Positions 16,376 through 26,259 are shown, numbered from the stretch's first letter. The stretch: 64,000 bases of DNA from Plantibacter sp050587525 (GCF_050587525.1 NZ_JBOBFT010000001.1:372001-436000); one strand, 5' to 3'. The notes: a model not told the origin generated them from the letters alone. Program-made: numbers and translations.

Positions 16376-17155
16376 TCACCTCGGCGCCATCCGGATGGCG
16401 CCGTCGAGTCGGATGGTCTCCCCGTTGAGATACCCGTTCTCGACGATCTGCAGCACGAGCGCCGCGTACTCGTCGGGTCGGCCGAGTCGCGCCGGGTACG
16501 GGACCTGCTCGCCGAGCGACGCCTGCGCCGCCTCCGGGAGCCCCGCGAGCATCGGCGTCTCCATGATCCCGGGTGCGATCGTGACGACGCGGATGCCGTA
16601 GCGCGCGAATTCCCGTGCGATGGGGAGCGTCATCGCGTGCACCCCGCCTTTCGACGCGGCGTACGCAGGCTGCCCGATCTGGCCGTCGAACGCGGCGACC
16701 GATGCCGTGTTCACGATGACGCCGCGGTCCGTCCCCGGCCCGCGCTCGTCGTTCGCGGGCTCGTTGTGCTGCATCGCGTCGGCCGCGAGCCGGATGACGT
16801 TGAACGTGCCGACGAGGTTGATGCGGACGACCCGCTCGAACGCGGCGAGGTCCGCGGGTCCGTCACGGCCGAGCACTTTGGCGGGCGGTGCGATGCCAGC
16901 GCAGTTCACCAGGATCCGCAGCGGGCCACGGGAGGTCGCCTCCTCCACCGCCGCTTGCACCTGCGGGCCGTCGGTCACGTCCGCGGGAACGAACGTCGCG
17001 AAGCCGCCGAGCTGTTCGGCGCGCTCCACCCCGGCAGAACCGGGCAGGTCCACGATGACGACCCGCGCGCCCGCACCCGCGAGCCGGGTCGCCGTCGCCA
17101 GGCCGAGGCCGGAGGCTCCACCCGTGACGATGGCCGATGCGCCAGTGATGTCCAT
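16376..17155 (-). CDS. SDR-family 3-hydroxyacyl-CoA dehydrogenase-like enzyme
   Basis: 259 residues from the ATG at 17155 (GAGGGG upstream). TGGASGLGLATATRLAGAGA is the cofactor-binding motif, D in VIVDLP suggests NAD preference, NCAGIAPPAK is the NAG region, and Ser (TASVAAFDG) with YAASKGG complete the catalytic set. The sequence pattern resembles type-2 3-hydroxyacyl-CoA dehydrogenase (HSD17B10). With the thiolase 68 bp upstream it would provide the last two steps of beta-oxidation. Confidence 0.88.
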   Translation of the reverse strand: MDITGASAIVTGGASGLGLATATRLAGAGARVVIVDLPGSAGVERAEQLGGFATFVPADVTDGPQVQAAVEEATSRGPLRILVNCAGIAPPAKVLGRDGPADLAAFERVVRINLVGTFNVIRLAADAMQHNEPANDERGPGTDRGVIVNTASVAAFDGQIGQPAYAASKGGVHAMTLPIAREFARYGIRVVTIAPGIMETPMLAGLPEAAQASLGEQVPYPARLGRPDEYAALVLQIVENGYLNGETIRLDGAIRMAPR

Positions 17156-17223
17156 GCTGTTCCCCTCGTCGTGCGGTGTCGGTCGTGCGTCGGAATGGTC
17201 GTCGATCGCTTCGACGGAGCCCG

Positions 17224-18417
<1,194 letters not shown>

Positions 18418-18509
18418 GTGCCCCTCTCCCTCGAAGTCTCCCTCCAGGGTAGGCCCGCCCTCTCCCGCGCGTCAGGTCCTTGTAGCTTTCCTCCGAAACG
18501 CCCAGGGAG

Positions 18510-19979
18510 TCACGGCGCGGGGACGGGCGCGAGCGACGAAGCCTCGGCGAGGCCGACGTCGGCGGCTTCGGCGGGATCGGTGTCCGAGGACGGGGCCGTC
18601 ACCTCGGGTGGACGACGCCCGGCGGGCAGGAACACGGCGACGATCGCGGCGAGCAGGACGGCGGCGGCACCGACGAAGACGGCCGGGATCGCCGCATCGA
18701 CGTAGCCGGCCGGGGTCAGCTGACCACCGGCGCCCGTGAACACGGCGGCGAGCACGGCGATGCCGAGCGCGACCCCGATCTCACGGAGCGTCGAGTTGGT
18801 GCCGGACGCCTTCGCGCGATCGTGCGCGGTGACGTTCGCGAGCACCGCCGTCGCGCTGGGCGCGAAGGTGAGACCCATGCCGAAACCGGCGAGGAGGAAG
18901 CCGGGGAGCATCGTGGCGAAGGCGGCATCCGGTGTCATCGAGAAGGCGAGCCACCCGAGGCCGGCCGCGGTCGACAGGAGCCCGGCGACGATGAGCGCAC
19001 GCGTCCCCACCCGCGGCGCGACGAGCCCGGCCAGCGGCGCGATGATCATCGGCAGCCCTGTCCACGGCAGCGTCATCAGGCCGGCTTCGAGCGGCGTCTT
19101 GCCCTGCACGATCTGGAGGAACTGGATGAGGATGAACGTCGAGCCGAACGCCCCGAAGCTGAACGCGAACCCGACGACGTTCGCGACCGAGAAGCTGCGG
19201 TCGGCGAACAGCCGGAGCGGCAGGAGCGGAGCCGATGCGACGCGCTGACGAACGACGAACGCGACGAGGAGGACGGCGCTTCCGATGAGGGCGATGAGCA
19301 CTTCCGGGCTCGTCCAGCCCGCGTCGTTGCCACGGACCACGCCGTAGACGATGCCGAAGACGGCGAGACCGGCGAGTCCGGTGCCGATGACGTCCGGGCG
19401 AACCTTCGCGCCGAAGCTCTCGCCGAGCCCGAACCAGACGAGCGGGATCGCGATGATGCCGAGCGGCACGTTGATCCAGAAGATCATCTGCCAGTTCCAG
19501 CCGTCGATGATCGCACCGCCGATGACGGGGCCGAGCGCGACGCCGAGACCGGAGACGCCGCCCCACACGCCGATCGCGAGGGTGCGGAGCCGATCCGGGA
19601 CCGCGCCGATGAGCAGCGGGAGCGACAACGGGAGGAGTGCCGCGGCGCCGAGGCCCTGCGCGGCCCTCGCGATGATGAGCAGGAGCGGGTCGGTGGAGAG
19701 CGCTGCCGCCGCTGAGGAGAGCACGAAGATCGTGATGCCGATCTGGAACGTGCGGCGGCGGCCGAAGCGGTCTCCGAGGGTCACGGCGAGCAGCATGAAG
19801 GTCGCGAAGCTGAGCGTGTAGGCATTGATGATCCACTGCAGTTGGTCGACGCCGGCGCCGAGTTCTTCGTGCAGGACGGGGAGGGCGTTGGTGACGACGA
19901 GGTTGTCGAGCGTCGCCATGAACATGGGGAGCGAGGTGGCGAGGATGGCGAGCCATACCGGCGCTGATCGTCTGGTCAC
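18510..19979 (-). CDS. MFS drug:H+ antiporter, DHA2 (EmrB/QacA) family
   Basis: 489 residues with about 14 hydrophobic segments. The family motifs are visible: motif D1 LDNLVVTNALPVLHEELG after the first helix, motif A GDRFGRRRTFQIG, and motif C GLGVALGPVIGGAIIDGWNW. The C-terminus is a hydrophilic, acidic tail. It would export drugs or other amphiphiles using the proton gradient. A GTG start at 19979 is used. The divergent TetR gene and the 19-bp palindrome between them point to local repression. Confidence 0.93.
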   Translation of the reverse strand: MTRRSAPVWLAILATSLPMFMATLDNLVVTNALPVLHEELGAGVDQLQWIINAYTLSFATFMLLAVTLGDRFGRRRTFQIGITIFVLSSAAAALSTDPLLLIIARAAQGLGAAALLPLSLPLLIGAVPDRLRTLAIGVWGGVSGLGVALGPVIGGAIIDGWNWQMIFWINVPLGIIAIPLVWFGLGESFGAKVRPDVIGTGLAGLAVFGIVYGVVRGNDAGWTSPEVLIALIGSAVLLVAFVVRQRVASAPLLPLRLFADRSFSVANVVGFAFSFGAFGSTFILIQFLQIVQGKTPLEAGLMTLPWTGLPMIIAPLAGLVAPRVGTRALIVAGLLSTAAGLGWLAFSMTPDAAFATMLPGFLLAGFGMGLTFAPSATAVLANVTAHDRAKASGTNSTLREIGVALGIAVLAAVFTGAGGQLTPAGYVDAAIPAVFVGAAAVLLAAIVAVFLPAGRRPPEVTAPSSDTDPAEAADVGLAEASSLAPVPAP

Positions 19980-20008
19980 GGGAAGATTCTTTCGTTGTGG
20001 TTATCGGA

Positions 20009-20027
20009 TGATTACTTCAAGTAATCA
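20009..20027. promoter_or_regulatory. 19-bp perfect palindromic operator between MFS and tetR
   Basis: TGATTACTT-C-AAGTAATCA is a perfect dyad centred at 20018, in the 66-bp divergent intergenic region. It overlaps where the -35 of tetR would be and lies 30 bp upstream of the MFS start. It is a typical TetR-type operator and is strikingly AT-rich against the surroundings. Confidence 0.75.
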
Positions 20028-20032
20028 GCTGA

Positions 20033-20038
20033 TACTAT
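20033..20038 (+). promoter_or_regulatory. -10 box TACTAT of a likely leaderless tetR
   Basis: TACTAT ends 7 nt before the ATG at 20046. An ATG at 20037 falls inside the hexamer and is therefore an unlikely start. Confidence 0.55.
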
Positions 20039-20045
20039 GACACAC

Positions 20046-20651
20046 ATGGCTGAACAGCAAGCACGTCGTATTCCCGCAGCAGAACGACGCGAGCTCGTGC
20101 TCCAGGCGGCCGGCGTCGAGTTCGGCCGGACGGGCTACGCGGGCACCACGACCGACCAGGTGGCCAAGGCCGCCGGCATCAGCCAGCCCTACGTCGTGCG
20201 GATGTTCGGCACGAAGGAGCAGCTGTTCCTGGAGACGCTCGAGCGCGCCCTCGCCGCCCTCCTCGGGGAGTTCCGTGCGGAGATCGCGGCCCACGCAGCA
20301 TCGGGAGAACCGGCCGACACCCTGCCGGGGCGACTCGGACGCGCCTACGTGCAGCTCGCGAGCGACCGCGGCATCCACCTCGTCATCATGCAGGGGAACA
20401 TGATGGGCGACGAGCCGGTCATCGGCGCGTGCGCCCGTAAGGGGTTCCTACGGGTCTACACCTTCTTCCGCGACGAGGTCGGGTTCAGCCCGGAGGAGGC
20501 GACGACGTTCCTCGCCCACGGCATGCTCTTCAACACCCTGCTCGCCGTCGGGATGCCGGAGCTCCGTGAGGAGAACCCGGTCGCCGCCGAGTTCGTCGAG
20601 GCGGCGTTCGGCCCGAAGCTCGACGTCCTGGTGCGTGCCGCCGGCGCCTGA
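20046..20651 (+). CDS. TetR-family repressor of the adjacent MFS pump
   Basis: 201 residues from the ATG at 20046. The N-terminal helix-turn-helix is typical (ERRELVLQAAGVEFGRTGYA, TTTDQVAKAAGISQPYVVRM, FGTKEQLFLETLE). The C-terminal ligand domain includes MQGNMMGDEPVIGACARKGF and is helical throughout. Divergent orientation to a DHA2 exporter and the shared palindrome suggest it represses both genes and is released by a pump substrate. Confidence 0.92.
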   Translation: MAEQQARRIPAAERRELVLQAAGVEFGRTGYAGTTTDQVAKAAGISQPYVVRMFGTKEQLFLETLERALAALLGEFRAEIAAHAASGEPADTLPGRLGRAYVQLASDRGIHLVIMQGNMMGDEPVIGACARKGFLRVYTFFRDEVGFSPEEATTFLAHGMLFNTLLAVGMPELREENPVAAEFVEAAFGPKLDVLVRAAGA

Positions 20652-20713
20652 CGCCCAGCGCCCGTGACGCCTGACCACCCGGGCCCGACACCGACGTCTC
20701 CGCCGACGCCATC

Positions 20714-20755
20714 GCCTTCGCCTTGGCCTTGGCCTTGGCCTTGGCCTTGGCCTTC
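20714..20755. repeat. Seven GCCTTS hexamers upstream of a membrane-protein gene
   Basis: GCCTTC then five GCCTTG then GCCTTC, 42 bp of uninterrupted hexamer repeat, lie 24 bp upstream of the -10 box for the gene at 20791. Variation in copy number would change the spacing of upstream promoter elements. Confidence 0.9.
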
Positions 20756-20778
20756 GGAGGATGTCGAGCGGGATTCGT

Positions 20779-20784
20779 TATGCT
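20779..20784 (+). promoter_or_regulatory. -10 box TATGCT of a likely leaderless gene
   Basis: TATGCT ends 6 nt before the GTG at 20791. An upstream in-frame ATG at 20761 would put this promoter inside the coding region. Confidence 0.55.
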
Positions 20785-20790
20785 CACGCC

Positions 20791-22536
20791 GTGGCCAACG
20801 CGCACGCCCCAGGCGTCCCCTCCCCCGATGCGGGTCGGTCAGCAAGCACCCCCGCCGGCCGCCGCGTCGGCACACGCGTCACCGTTCGCATCGCGCTCGA
20901 AGCGCTGGGCGTCCTCATCGTGGTGGCGTTCGCGCTCATCGCGGTCGCCCACGTGCTCCAGACGCAACGGGCACCCGTGCTGCTCTCCGACGGCGACAGC
21001 GTCATCCTCCCGATCATGCTGCGCTCGTTCACCGAGGGCGAACCGCAGTTGTGGGCGATGTCCGCGGTCCTGTTCGCGTTCCCCGAGATCCCGCTCTACC
21101 TGCTCTCGGCGGCGATCGGTCACACGCCGCAGCTCGCGTTCATCGTCAACGCCGCCGTCAACGTGCTCGCGGCCTACGGCGCGCTCCGCCTGCTCATCCG
21201 GTTCGTCGCACCGAAGCTCGCACCCACGCTGCGGGTCGCTGCGGGAATCGTGCCGATCGGCTGGCTCGTCCTCCTCGTCTCGCTCGAGCACACGGCCCTC
21301 CGGGACAGCTTCGAGCTCGCCTCGCTCTTCCTGACGACGACGTACTACTCCGGCTCGACCCTCGGCCTGCTGGTCACGATCGCGCTGCTCACCGGCATCG
21401 TCGGCCGTCGCGACACCCGGGCGATCGGTCTGCTCGTCGCACTCGGTGTCTTGACCGCGTTGTGCATGTCCTCCAATCCGCTGCACGTCGTCTGGTCGGT
21501 GGCGCCCGCGATCGGCACGGTCCTCATCCTCTCGTCCGTCCGACGCGCACCGTGGCGCACCTCGCTCGTGGTGATCGGCGTCCTCGCCGCCGGCACGGTC
21601 GTCGGTCTCGCCTTGCGCATCCCCTTCGCCCGCAACATCTCGACCGGCCTGCAGGGGTACATCCGACCAGACGGCTGGCTCGTCTCCTCCGAGTACTACG
21701 GGGCGCGCCTCGGCGACACGACCACATCCGCGAGCGGCGTGATCGAGATCATCCTCGTGATCCTCGCCGCGCTCGTGACGATCGTCATGGCCGTCCTCGC
21801 GATCTCGCGCCGCTGGGACCGCCGGACGACGACCGCCCTCGTCGCCGCAGCACTCGCCATCGCCACGACCTTCCTCGCGATGATGACGCTCGGCACGGAA
21901 GCCGCCCGCTACTTCGCGCCGGTCTGGTTCGGGGCCGTGGCGGCGATCGCGGTCGGAAGCGCTCACGCGGCGGGACGCCTGCAGGGGTGGTGGCGGACGC
22001 AGAGTGTCCCCCAGGCCGCGGTGACCGCATCGAACGGGCGCAGGTCCACGGTCCGCACCGCCGCACTCGCCGTGGCCGCAGTGCTCGTGATCGGCACGCT
22101 CGTCGGCGGGGGTGCCGCGATGCGATCCATCGCGGCCGATCCTGATGCGCAGCGGTTCGACGGCGCCGCGTGCGTGTCCGAGTGGGTCGACGGTCGCGAC
22201 ATCACGGGAGCCGGCCAGTTCTGGACCATCCGCGGCTTGCAGGCGTACGGCGGCCCGGACGTCCGACTCCTCCAGATCGACGCCTCGTTCCACCCGTACC
22301 TGTGGATCACGAATGCGGCCGATTTCACGGGGCAGGACGTCTCGTACCTCGTCGTCGACGACCAGTCGGCCTGGTACCACCCGCTCGAACAGGACCTCGG
22401 CGAGCCCGCATCGCGCATCAGCTGCGGCGGATTCACGATCCTCGACTACGGCGGGACGCCCGGGGAGGCGAAGCTGACGACGCTCATCGGCGACTCTGCC
22501 AGGCAGCAGCGGGCCGAGCGCGGCCTCGAGCACTGA
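20791..22536 (+). CDS. Polytopic membrane protein, possibly a GT-C-like glycosyltransferase
   Basis: 581 residues from the GTG at 20791; an ATG at 20761 is the alternative. Hydrophobic segments start near residue 36 (ALGVLIVVAFALIAVAHVL), and about ten to eleven transmembrane helices run to about residue 430. A soluble C-terminal domain of about 140 residues follows (FDGAACVSEWVDGRDI, YLWITNAADFTG, SRISCGGFTILDYGG) with a cysteine pair that could form a disulfide outside the cell. Acidic residues in the first loop (LSDGDSVILP) recall GT-C glycosyltransferases, but there is no clear signature. Function unknown; no glycan genes are adjacent. Confidence 0.7.
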   Translation: MANAHAPGVPSPDAGRSASTPAGRRVGTRVTVRIALEALGVLIVVAFALIAVAHVLQTQRAPVLLSDGDSVILPIMLRSFTEGEPQLWAMSAVLFAFPEIPLYLLSAAIGHTPQLAFIVNAAVNVLAAYGALRLLIRFVAPKLAPTLRVAAGIVPIGWLVLLVSLEHTALRDSFELASLFLTTTYYSGSTLGLLVTIALLTGIVGRRDTRAIGLLVALGVLTALCMSSNPLHVVWSVAPAIGTVLILSSVRRAPWRTSLVVIGVLAAGTVVGLALRIPFARNISTGLQGYIRPDGWLVSSEYYGARLGDTTTSASGVIEIILVILAALVTIVMAVLAISRRWDRRTTTALVAAALAIATTFLAMMTLGTEAARYFAPVWFGAVAAIAVGSAHAAGRLQGWWRTQSVPQAAVTASNGRRSTVRTAALAVAAVLVIGTLVGGGAAMRSIAADPDAQRFDGAACVSEWVDGRDITGAGQFWTIRGLQAYGGPDVRLLQIDASFHPYLWITNAADFTGQDVSYLVVDDQSAWYHPLEQDLGEPASRISCGGFTILDYGGTPGEAKLTTLIGDSARQQRAERGLEH

Positions 22537-22606
22537 TCCCTCTGAGTCACCGATCCCTCTGAAGCCGCTGGCCTACTGGCCCCGCTGCGTCGCACATCCT
22601 CCGTTT

Positions 22607-23185
22607 TCAGGAAGACGTCGATGCCGAGGTGACGGCGCCGAGCTCCTCGAAGACAGCTGAGATGACCTCGGTCAGGGGCTGATCGGTCCCGCTCGTGATC
22701 CACTCGTCGAACGCGACCCGGAAGACGAGCGCGCCGGACTCCGCGGCGAGCGTCGCCGCCGGTTCTGCGATGCCGCGCTCGTGCAGTGCATCGACGAGCA
22801 CCGAGGCGAGCGACGCCATCTTGAGCAGCTCGCGCTCGCGCAGCTCAGGCGTCGCAGCGACGACACGATGCCGGAGCAGTGCCCATGGACGACGACCTCC
22901 AGCGAAGAACGCGGCCCCCGCAGCGACGGCGGCCTGCACGACGAGCAGAGGCGCGGCGTCCGCTGCCGCCGCTGCCGCACCATCCGCGAACGCCTGCCGC
23001 ACCTGATCCTGACCACCGAAGAGGACTTCGCGCTTGTCCGCGAAATGGCGGTAGAAGGTGCGCTCGGTGAGCCCGACCGCTTCGGCGATCTGCGCGACCG
23101 TCGTGTCCTCGAATCCCTGCTCGGCGAAGAGTTCGAACGCGGCCGCCTGCAGACGGTCCCGCGCTTCCGGCTTCCATCGCACCAT
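22607..23185 (-). CDS. TetR-family transcriptional regulator
   Basis: 192 residues. The helix-turn-helix at about 8-55 (LQAAAFELFAEQGFEDTTVA, VGLTERTFYRHFADKREVLF) is canonical. The C-terminal domain is alanine-rich and helical. It is divergent from an MDR-type oxidoreductase with 89 bp between start codons, so it probably represses that gene. A TAAGCT hexamer lies 6 nt upstream of the ATG and no ribosome binding site is seen. Confidence 0.92.
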   Translation of the reverse strand: MVRWKPEARDRLQAAAFELFAEQGFEDTTVAQIAEAVGLTERTFYRHFADKREVLFGGQDQVRQAFADGAAAAAADAAPLLVVQAAVAAGAAFFAGGRRPWALLRHRVVAATPELRERELLKMASLASVLVDALHERGIAEPAATLAAESGALVFRVAFDEWITSGTDQPLTEVISAVFEELGAVTSASTSS

Positions 23186-23191
23186 GGGTCC

Positions 23192-23197
23192 AGCTTA
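23192..23197 (-). promoter_or_regulatory. -10 box TAAGCT of a likely leaderless tetR
   Basis: Minus-strand TAAGCT is separated by 6 nt from the ATG at 23185. Confidence 0.5.
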
Positions 23198-23210
23198 GTG
23201 ACGTCAGTTC

Positions 23211-23237
23211 CTGTCATCAGGAGTATGGTGATGACAG
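23211..23237. promoter_or_regulatory. Inverted repeat CTGTCATCA-N9-TGATGACAG, putative TetR operator
   Basis: Perfect 9-bp arms at 23211-23219 and 23229-23237 lie midway between the divergent tetR and oxidoreductase starts. Further half-sites of the same type are nearby (TGACGTCA at 23199, CTGACATCAG at 23241). Confidence 0.65.
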
Positions 23238-23274
23238 TGGCTGACATCAGTCACCCGAATCAGGAAGCCGCCCG

Positions 23275-24393
23275 ATGCCATCCAACTCCGCCGCCAAGCT
23301 CCTCCGGACGCGCACACCGCTCGAGGTGCAGGACGCGCCGTACCCCGCTCCGCAACCCGATCAGATCGTCATCCGCAACCGGGCGATCGCCGTCAACCCG
23401 GTCGACTGGTCGCTGCAGCTCGCCGGCACGATCATGTACCGGTGGCTCTCCTACCCCGCCGTCCTCGGATCCGATGTCGCGGGCGACGTCGTCGAGATCG
23501 GCTCGGCGGTGACGCGCTTCGCCGTGGGAGACCGAGTGCTCGGACAGGCGGTCGGCACCGACAAGGACAGCGACTCCCCCGCGGAGGGCGCGTTCCAGCA
23601 CTACACGGTCGTCCTCGAACGCCTGGTATCCCCCATCCCGGAAACCCTGTCGTACGAACAGGCGTCCGTCCTGCCGCTCGGCATCTCCACCGCGGCGTGC
23701 GCCCTGTTCCAGAAGGATCTCCTCGCCCTCCGCCACCCGTCGGCGACCCCGCTACCGACCGGGGAGACGGTCCTCATCTGGGGCGGATCGACGAGCGTCG
23801 GTGCGAACGCGATCCAGCTCGCCGTCGCCGCCGGCTACGAGGTCATCACGACCGCCTCACCGAAGAACGCGGCCTCCGTGACCGGCCTCGGCGCATCCCA
23901 GGTGTTCGACTACGGCAGTCCGACGGTCGTCGCCGATGTGATCGCCGCCCTCCGAGGGAAGACGCTCGCTGGAACGTTCGCGATCGGCAAGGGCTCGTCC
24001 GAGCGGTGCGTCGACATCGTCCGCGCGGTCGACGGTCGGAAGTTCATCGCACTGGCGAGCACGCCTGTGACGTTCGAGTCCGTTGCCGGCGGCGGACGCG
24101 TCGGCCTGAAACTCGTCCGCGTCCTGACACGGATCGGCGCGTCGATGGCCGCACTGCTGCTGCGATGCCGCATCCACGGCATCGGCACGAAGTTCGTCTT
24201 CGGAACCACGCTCAAGCACAACGAGGTGAGCCGGCTGATCTACGAGGAGTTCCTCCCGAGTGCGCTGGCGGAGGGCCGGTACGTCGCGTTCCCTGAACCG
24301 CTCGTCGTCGGCCACGGTCTCGAGGCCGTCCAGGTCGCGCTCGACACCCAGCGGAAGGGTGTCGGCGCGCGCAAGGTCGTCGTCACGCTCTGA
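23275..24393 (+). CDS. MDR-superfamily oxidoreductase, enoyl-reductase-like
   Basis: 372 residues. GroES-like N-terminal fold (IAVNPVDWSLQLAG, VLGSDVAGDVVEIGSAV) and a Rossmann fold with VLIWGGSTSVGANAIQLAVA are features of the zinc-independent enoyl-reductase-like branch that includes fungal trans-enoyl reductases. No structural zinc cysteines are visible. It is probably induced when the divergent TetR protein releases the operator between them. Physiological substrate unknown. Confidence 0.88.
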   Translation: MPSNSAAKLLRTRTPLEVQDAPYPAPQPDQIVIRNRAIAVNPVDWSLQLAGTIMYRWLSYPAVLGSDVAGDVVEIGSAVTRFAVGDRVLGQAVGTDKDSDSPAEGAFQHYTVVLERLVSPIPETLSYEQASVLPLGISTAACALFQKDLLALRHPSATPLPTGETVLIWGGSTSVGANAIQLAVAAGYEVITTASPKNAASVTGLGASQVFDYGSPTVVADVIAALRGKTLAGTFAIGKGSSERCVDIVRAVDGRKFIALASTPVTFESVAGGGRVGLKLVRVLTRIGASMAALLLRCRIHGIGTKFVFGTTLKHNEVSRLIYEEFLPSALAEGRYVAFPEPLVVGHGLEAVQVALDTQRKGVGARKVVVTL

Positions 24394-24447
24394 GCGGCGG
24401 CGCACGGTGAGCGACGTCGTCCCGCCCCAGCCCCGGTCCCGGCCCCT

Positions 24448-24515
24448 CCAAACCTCCGTTTTCGTGCAATTCGGCCGTTTTCGAGGGCACTTCTTGCACG
24501 AAAACGGAGGTTTGG
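24448..24515. repeat. Palindrome family E (68 bp)
   Basis: Perfect 22-bp arms, CCAAACCTCCGTTTTCGTGC.. at 24448-24469 and its complement at 24494-24515, enclose 24 nt that repeats GCCGTTTTCG. It lies between two convergent genes and probably acts as a bidirectional terminator. One full copy only. Confidence 0.9.
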
Positions 24516-24546
24516 GGTTGGGTGTGGGTGTGGTTCGGGGCGCGGG

Positions 24547-25080
24547 TCAGACGGCGCCGAACGCACCCGTCGCGGCGAGGATCGCACGACCGAGGGTGTG
24601 GAAGTGCAGGTTGAAGCCGAGCACGGCGGGCGTGGACTGCGGGTCCAGGTCGAGGTGCGGGACGTCCACCGCGTGGACCACGAAGATGTAGCGGTGCACG
24701 CCGGTGCCCTCGGGCGGTCCGGCGCCGACGAACTGGGCGAGCCGCAATTCGTTCGGGAGCGTCAACGCACTCGGCGGCAGCGCGGACGAACCGGGGGCTC
24801 CGGCACCCGTCTGCAGCTCGGTCACCTCGGCGGGGATGTTCGCGACGGCCCAGTGCCAGAAGCCGCTCCCCGTCGGCGCATCGGGATCGAAGCAGGTGAC
24901 GGCGAAGCTCTTCGTCCCCTCGGGGAACCCGCTCCAGCGGAGATTCGGCGATCGGTCCTCACCGCCCGCATCAGCGCCGTACTGCGCACGAGGCAACGGC
25001 GAACCGTCGGCGATGTCGTCGCTCTCCACAGTGAATTCAGGCACCGGGTCGAGCAGCGTGTAGGGATCGTAGGCGAACAT
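24547..25080 (-). CDS. YbhB/YbcL family (PEBP-like, Raf-kinase-inhibitor-like) protein
   Basis: 177 residues from the ATG at 25080 (GGAG 6 nt upstream). PEBP landmarks: SPNLRWSGFPEGTKSFAVTC, the ligand-site DPDAPTGSGFWHWAV, and GTGVHRYIFVVHAVDV near the C-terminus. Such proteins bind phospholipid head groups or small anions; their role in bacteria is unclear. No signal peptide, so cytoplasmic. The open frame continues 5' of this start but loses all family similarity. Confidence 0.9.
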   Translation of the reverse strand: MFAYDPYTLLDPVPEFTVESDDIADGSPLPRAQYGADAGGEDRSPNLRWSGFPEGTKSFAVTCFDPDAPTGSGFWHWAVANIPAEVTELQTGAGAPGSSALPPSALTLPNELRLAQFVGAGPPEGTGVHRYIFVVHAVDVPHLDLDPQSTPAVLGFNLHFHTLGRAILAATGAFGAV

Positions 25081-25200
25081 GGACGCTCCGTTCTCTCCCC
25101 TCCACCCTACGAGGTGAGCCTGTGCGCACCAGGGGTTGCGGCGGAGACGCAATGTCGGCAGGCAGCGGAGGCGATGCCGGCAGGCGGCGAAGGCGATGCC

Positions 25201-25311
25201 GTGAGGCCGACGAGCAGGGCGCTTCAGGCTGCCACCCGTGAGGCCGACGAGCAGGGTGCTTCGGGCTGCCACCCGTGAGGCCGACGAGCGGGGCGCTCCA
25301 GGCTGCCACCG
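25201..25311. repeat. Three tandem 37-bp repeats ending at the trhO promoter
   Basis: Units beginning GTGAGGCCGACGAG start at 25201, 25238 and 25275. They differ at a few positions (CAGGGCGCTTCAGG / CAGGGTGCTTCGGG / CGGGGCGCTCCAGG). Immediately upstream (about 25150-25200) is a diverged 18-19 bp repeat (GGCGATGCCGGCAGGCGG). The last 37-bp unit ends at the base before the -10 box of trhO. Confidence 0.88.
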
Positions 25312-25317
25312 TAAAAT
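25312..25317 (+). promoter_or_regulatory. -10 box TAAAAT of a likely leaderless trhO
   Basis: TAAAAT is the best -10 match in this region and ends 6 nt before the GTG at 25324. No ribosome binding site is present. Confidence 0.6.
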
Positions 25318-25323
25318 GGCCCG

Positions 25324-26259
25324 GTGGCCGTCCCGAAGATCCTCCTCTACTACGCATTCACCCCGATCGCCGATCCCGAGGCGGTCCGGCTGTGGCAGCG
25401 GGACCTGTGCGAATCGCTCGGCCTCCGGGGTCGCATCCTCATCTCCCAGGACGGCATCAACGGGACCGTCGGCGGCGAGCTCGACGCGTGCAAGCTCTAC
25501 GTGCGGAAGACGAAGGAGTACACGGCGTTCGCCGGCCTCGACGTGAAGTGGAGCGACGGCAGCGGGTTCGCCGAGGATGACCCGATCCGCACGGACAAGC
25601 ATCGTCCGGCCCCCTGGCGGCGAAGCGCCGACTTCCCACGGTTGAGCGTCAAGGTGCGCGACGAGGTCGTCTCCTTCGGCGCCCCGGGTGAACTGCGGGT
25701 CGACGAGCACGGCGTCGTCGGCGGCGGCACCCACCTGCAGCCCGCCGAGCTCCACGCACTCGTCGAAGCGCGCGGCGACGAGGTCGTGTTCTTCGACGGG
25801 CGCAACGCCTTCGAAGCGGAGATCGGCCGCTTCAAGAACGCGATCGTGCCCGATGTCGAGACCACGCGGGACTTCGTCGCGGAACTCGACAGCGGCCGCT
25901 ACGACCACCTCAAGGGCAAGCCCGTCGTCACCTACTGCACGGGCGGTATCCGCTGCGAGGTGCTGTCGGGGCTGATGGTATCCCGCGGGTTCGGCGAGGT
26001 CTACCAGCTCGACGGAGGCATCGTCCGGTATGGCGAGACCTTCGGCGACGACGGCCTCTGGGAGGGCTCGCTGTACGTCTTCGACAAGCGCGGCTCCCTC
26101 GACTTCAGCGACCACGCGGCCGTCATCGGCCACTGCATGGTGTGCGATGCGACGACCAAGCACATGCAGAACTGCGCCGATGCCTCGTGCACGGCCCAGC
26201 TCGTCGTCTGCGAGGAGCACGCGGATTCGACGCCGACGTGCCCTGCGCACACGCCGTGA
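25324..26259 (+). CDS. trhO: tRNA uridine(34) hydroxylase TrhO (YceA), rhodanese family
   Basis: 311 residues. TrhO makes 5-hydroxyuridine at position 34 of tRNA using O2. Domain order fits: an N-terminal acylphosphatase-like/UPF0176 domain (LYYAFTPIADPEAVRLWQRD, ISQDGINGTVGGE), then a rhodanese domain (FFDGRNAFEAEIGRF) with the active-site cysteine in VTYCTGGIRCE. A C-terminal cysteine-rich segment follows (HCMVCD, CADASCTAQ, C..C), likely a metal site. A GTG start is used. The promoter is immediately upstream and leaderless in appearance. Confidence 0.94.
   Translation: MAVPKILLYYAFTPIADPEAVRLWQRDLCESLGLRGRILISQDGINGTVGGELDACKLYVRKTKEYTAFAGLDVKWSDGSGFAEDDPIRTDKHRPAPWRRSADFPRLSVKVRDEVVSFGAPGELRVDEHGVVGGGTHLQPAELHALVEARGDEVVFFDGRNAFEAEIGRFKNAIVPDVETTRDFVAELDSGRYDHLKGKPVVTYCTGGIRCEVLSGLMVSRGFGEVYQLDGGIVRYGETFGDDGLWEGSLYVFDKRGSLDFSDHAAVIGHCMVCDATTKHMQNCADASCTAQLVVCEEHADSTPTCPAHTP

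Noticed and set aside
22598..22608. CCTCCGTTTTC matching part of the family E palindrome arm
   Set aside because: Only 11 bases without a mirrored partner; could be chance.
25201..25311. Possible CRISPR or attachment site
   Set aside because: Three contiguous 37-bp units without spacers and no integrase nearby.
24547..26250. A 567-codon frame extending the YbhB-like gene
   Set aside because: Only the last 177 codons show family features; the rest is antisense to trhO and crosses its promoter.
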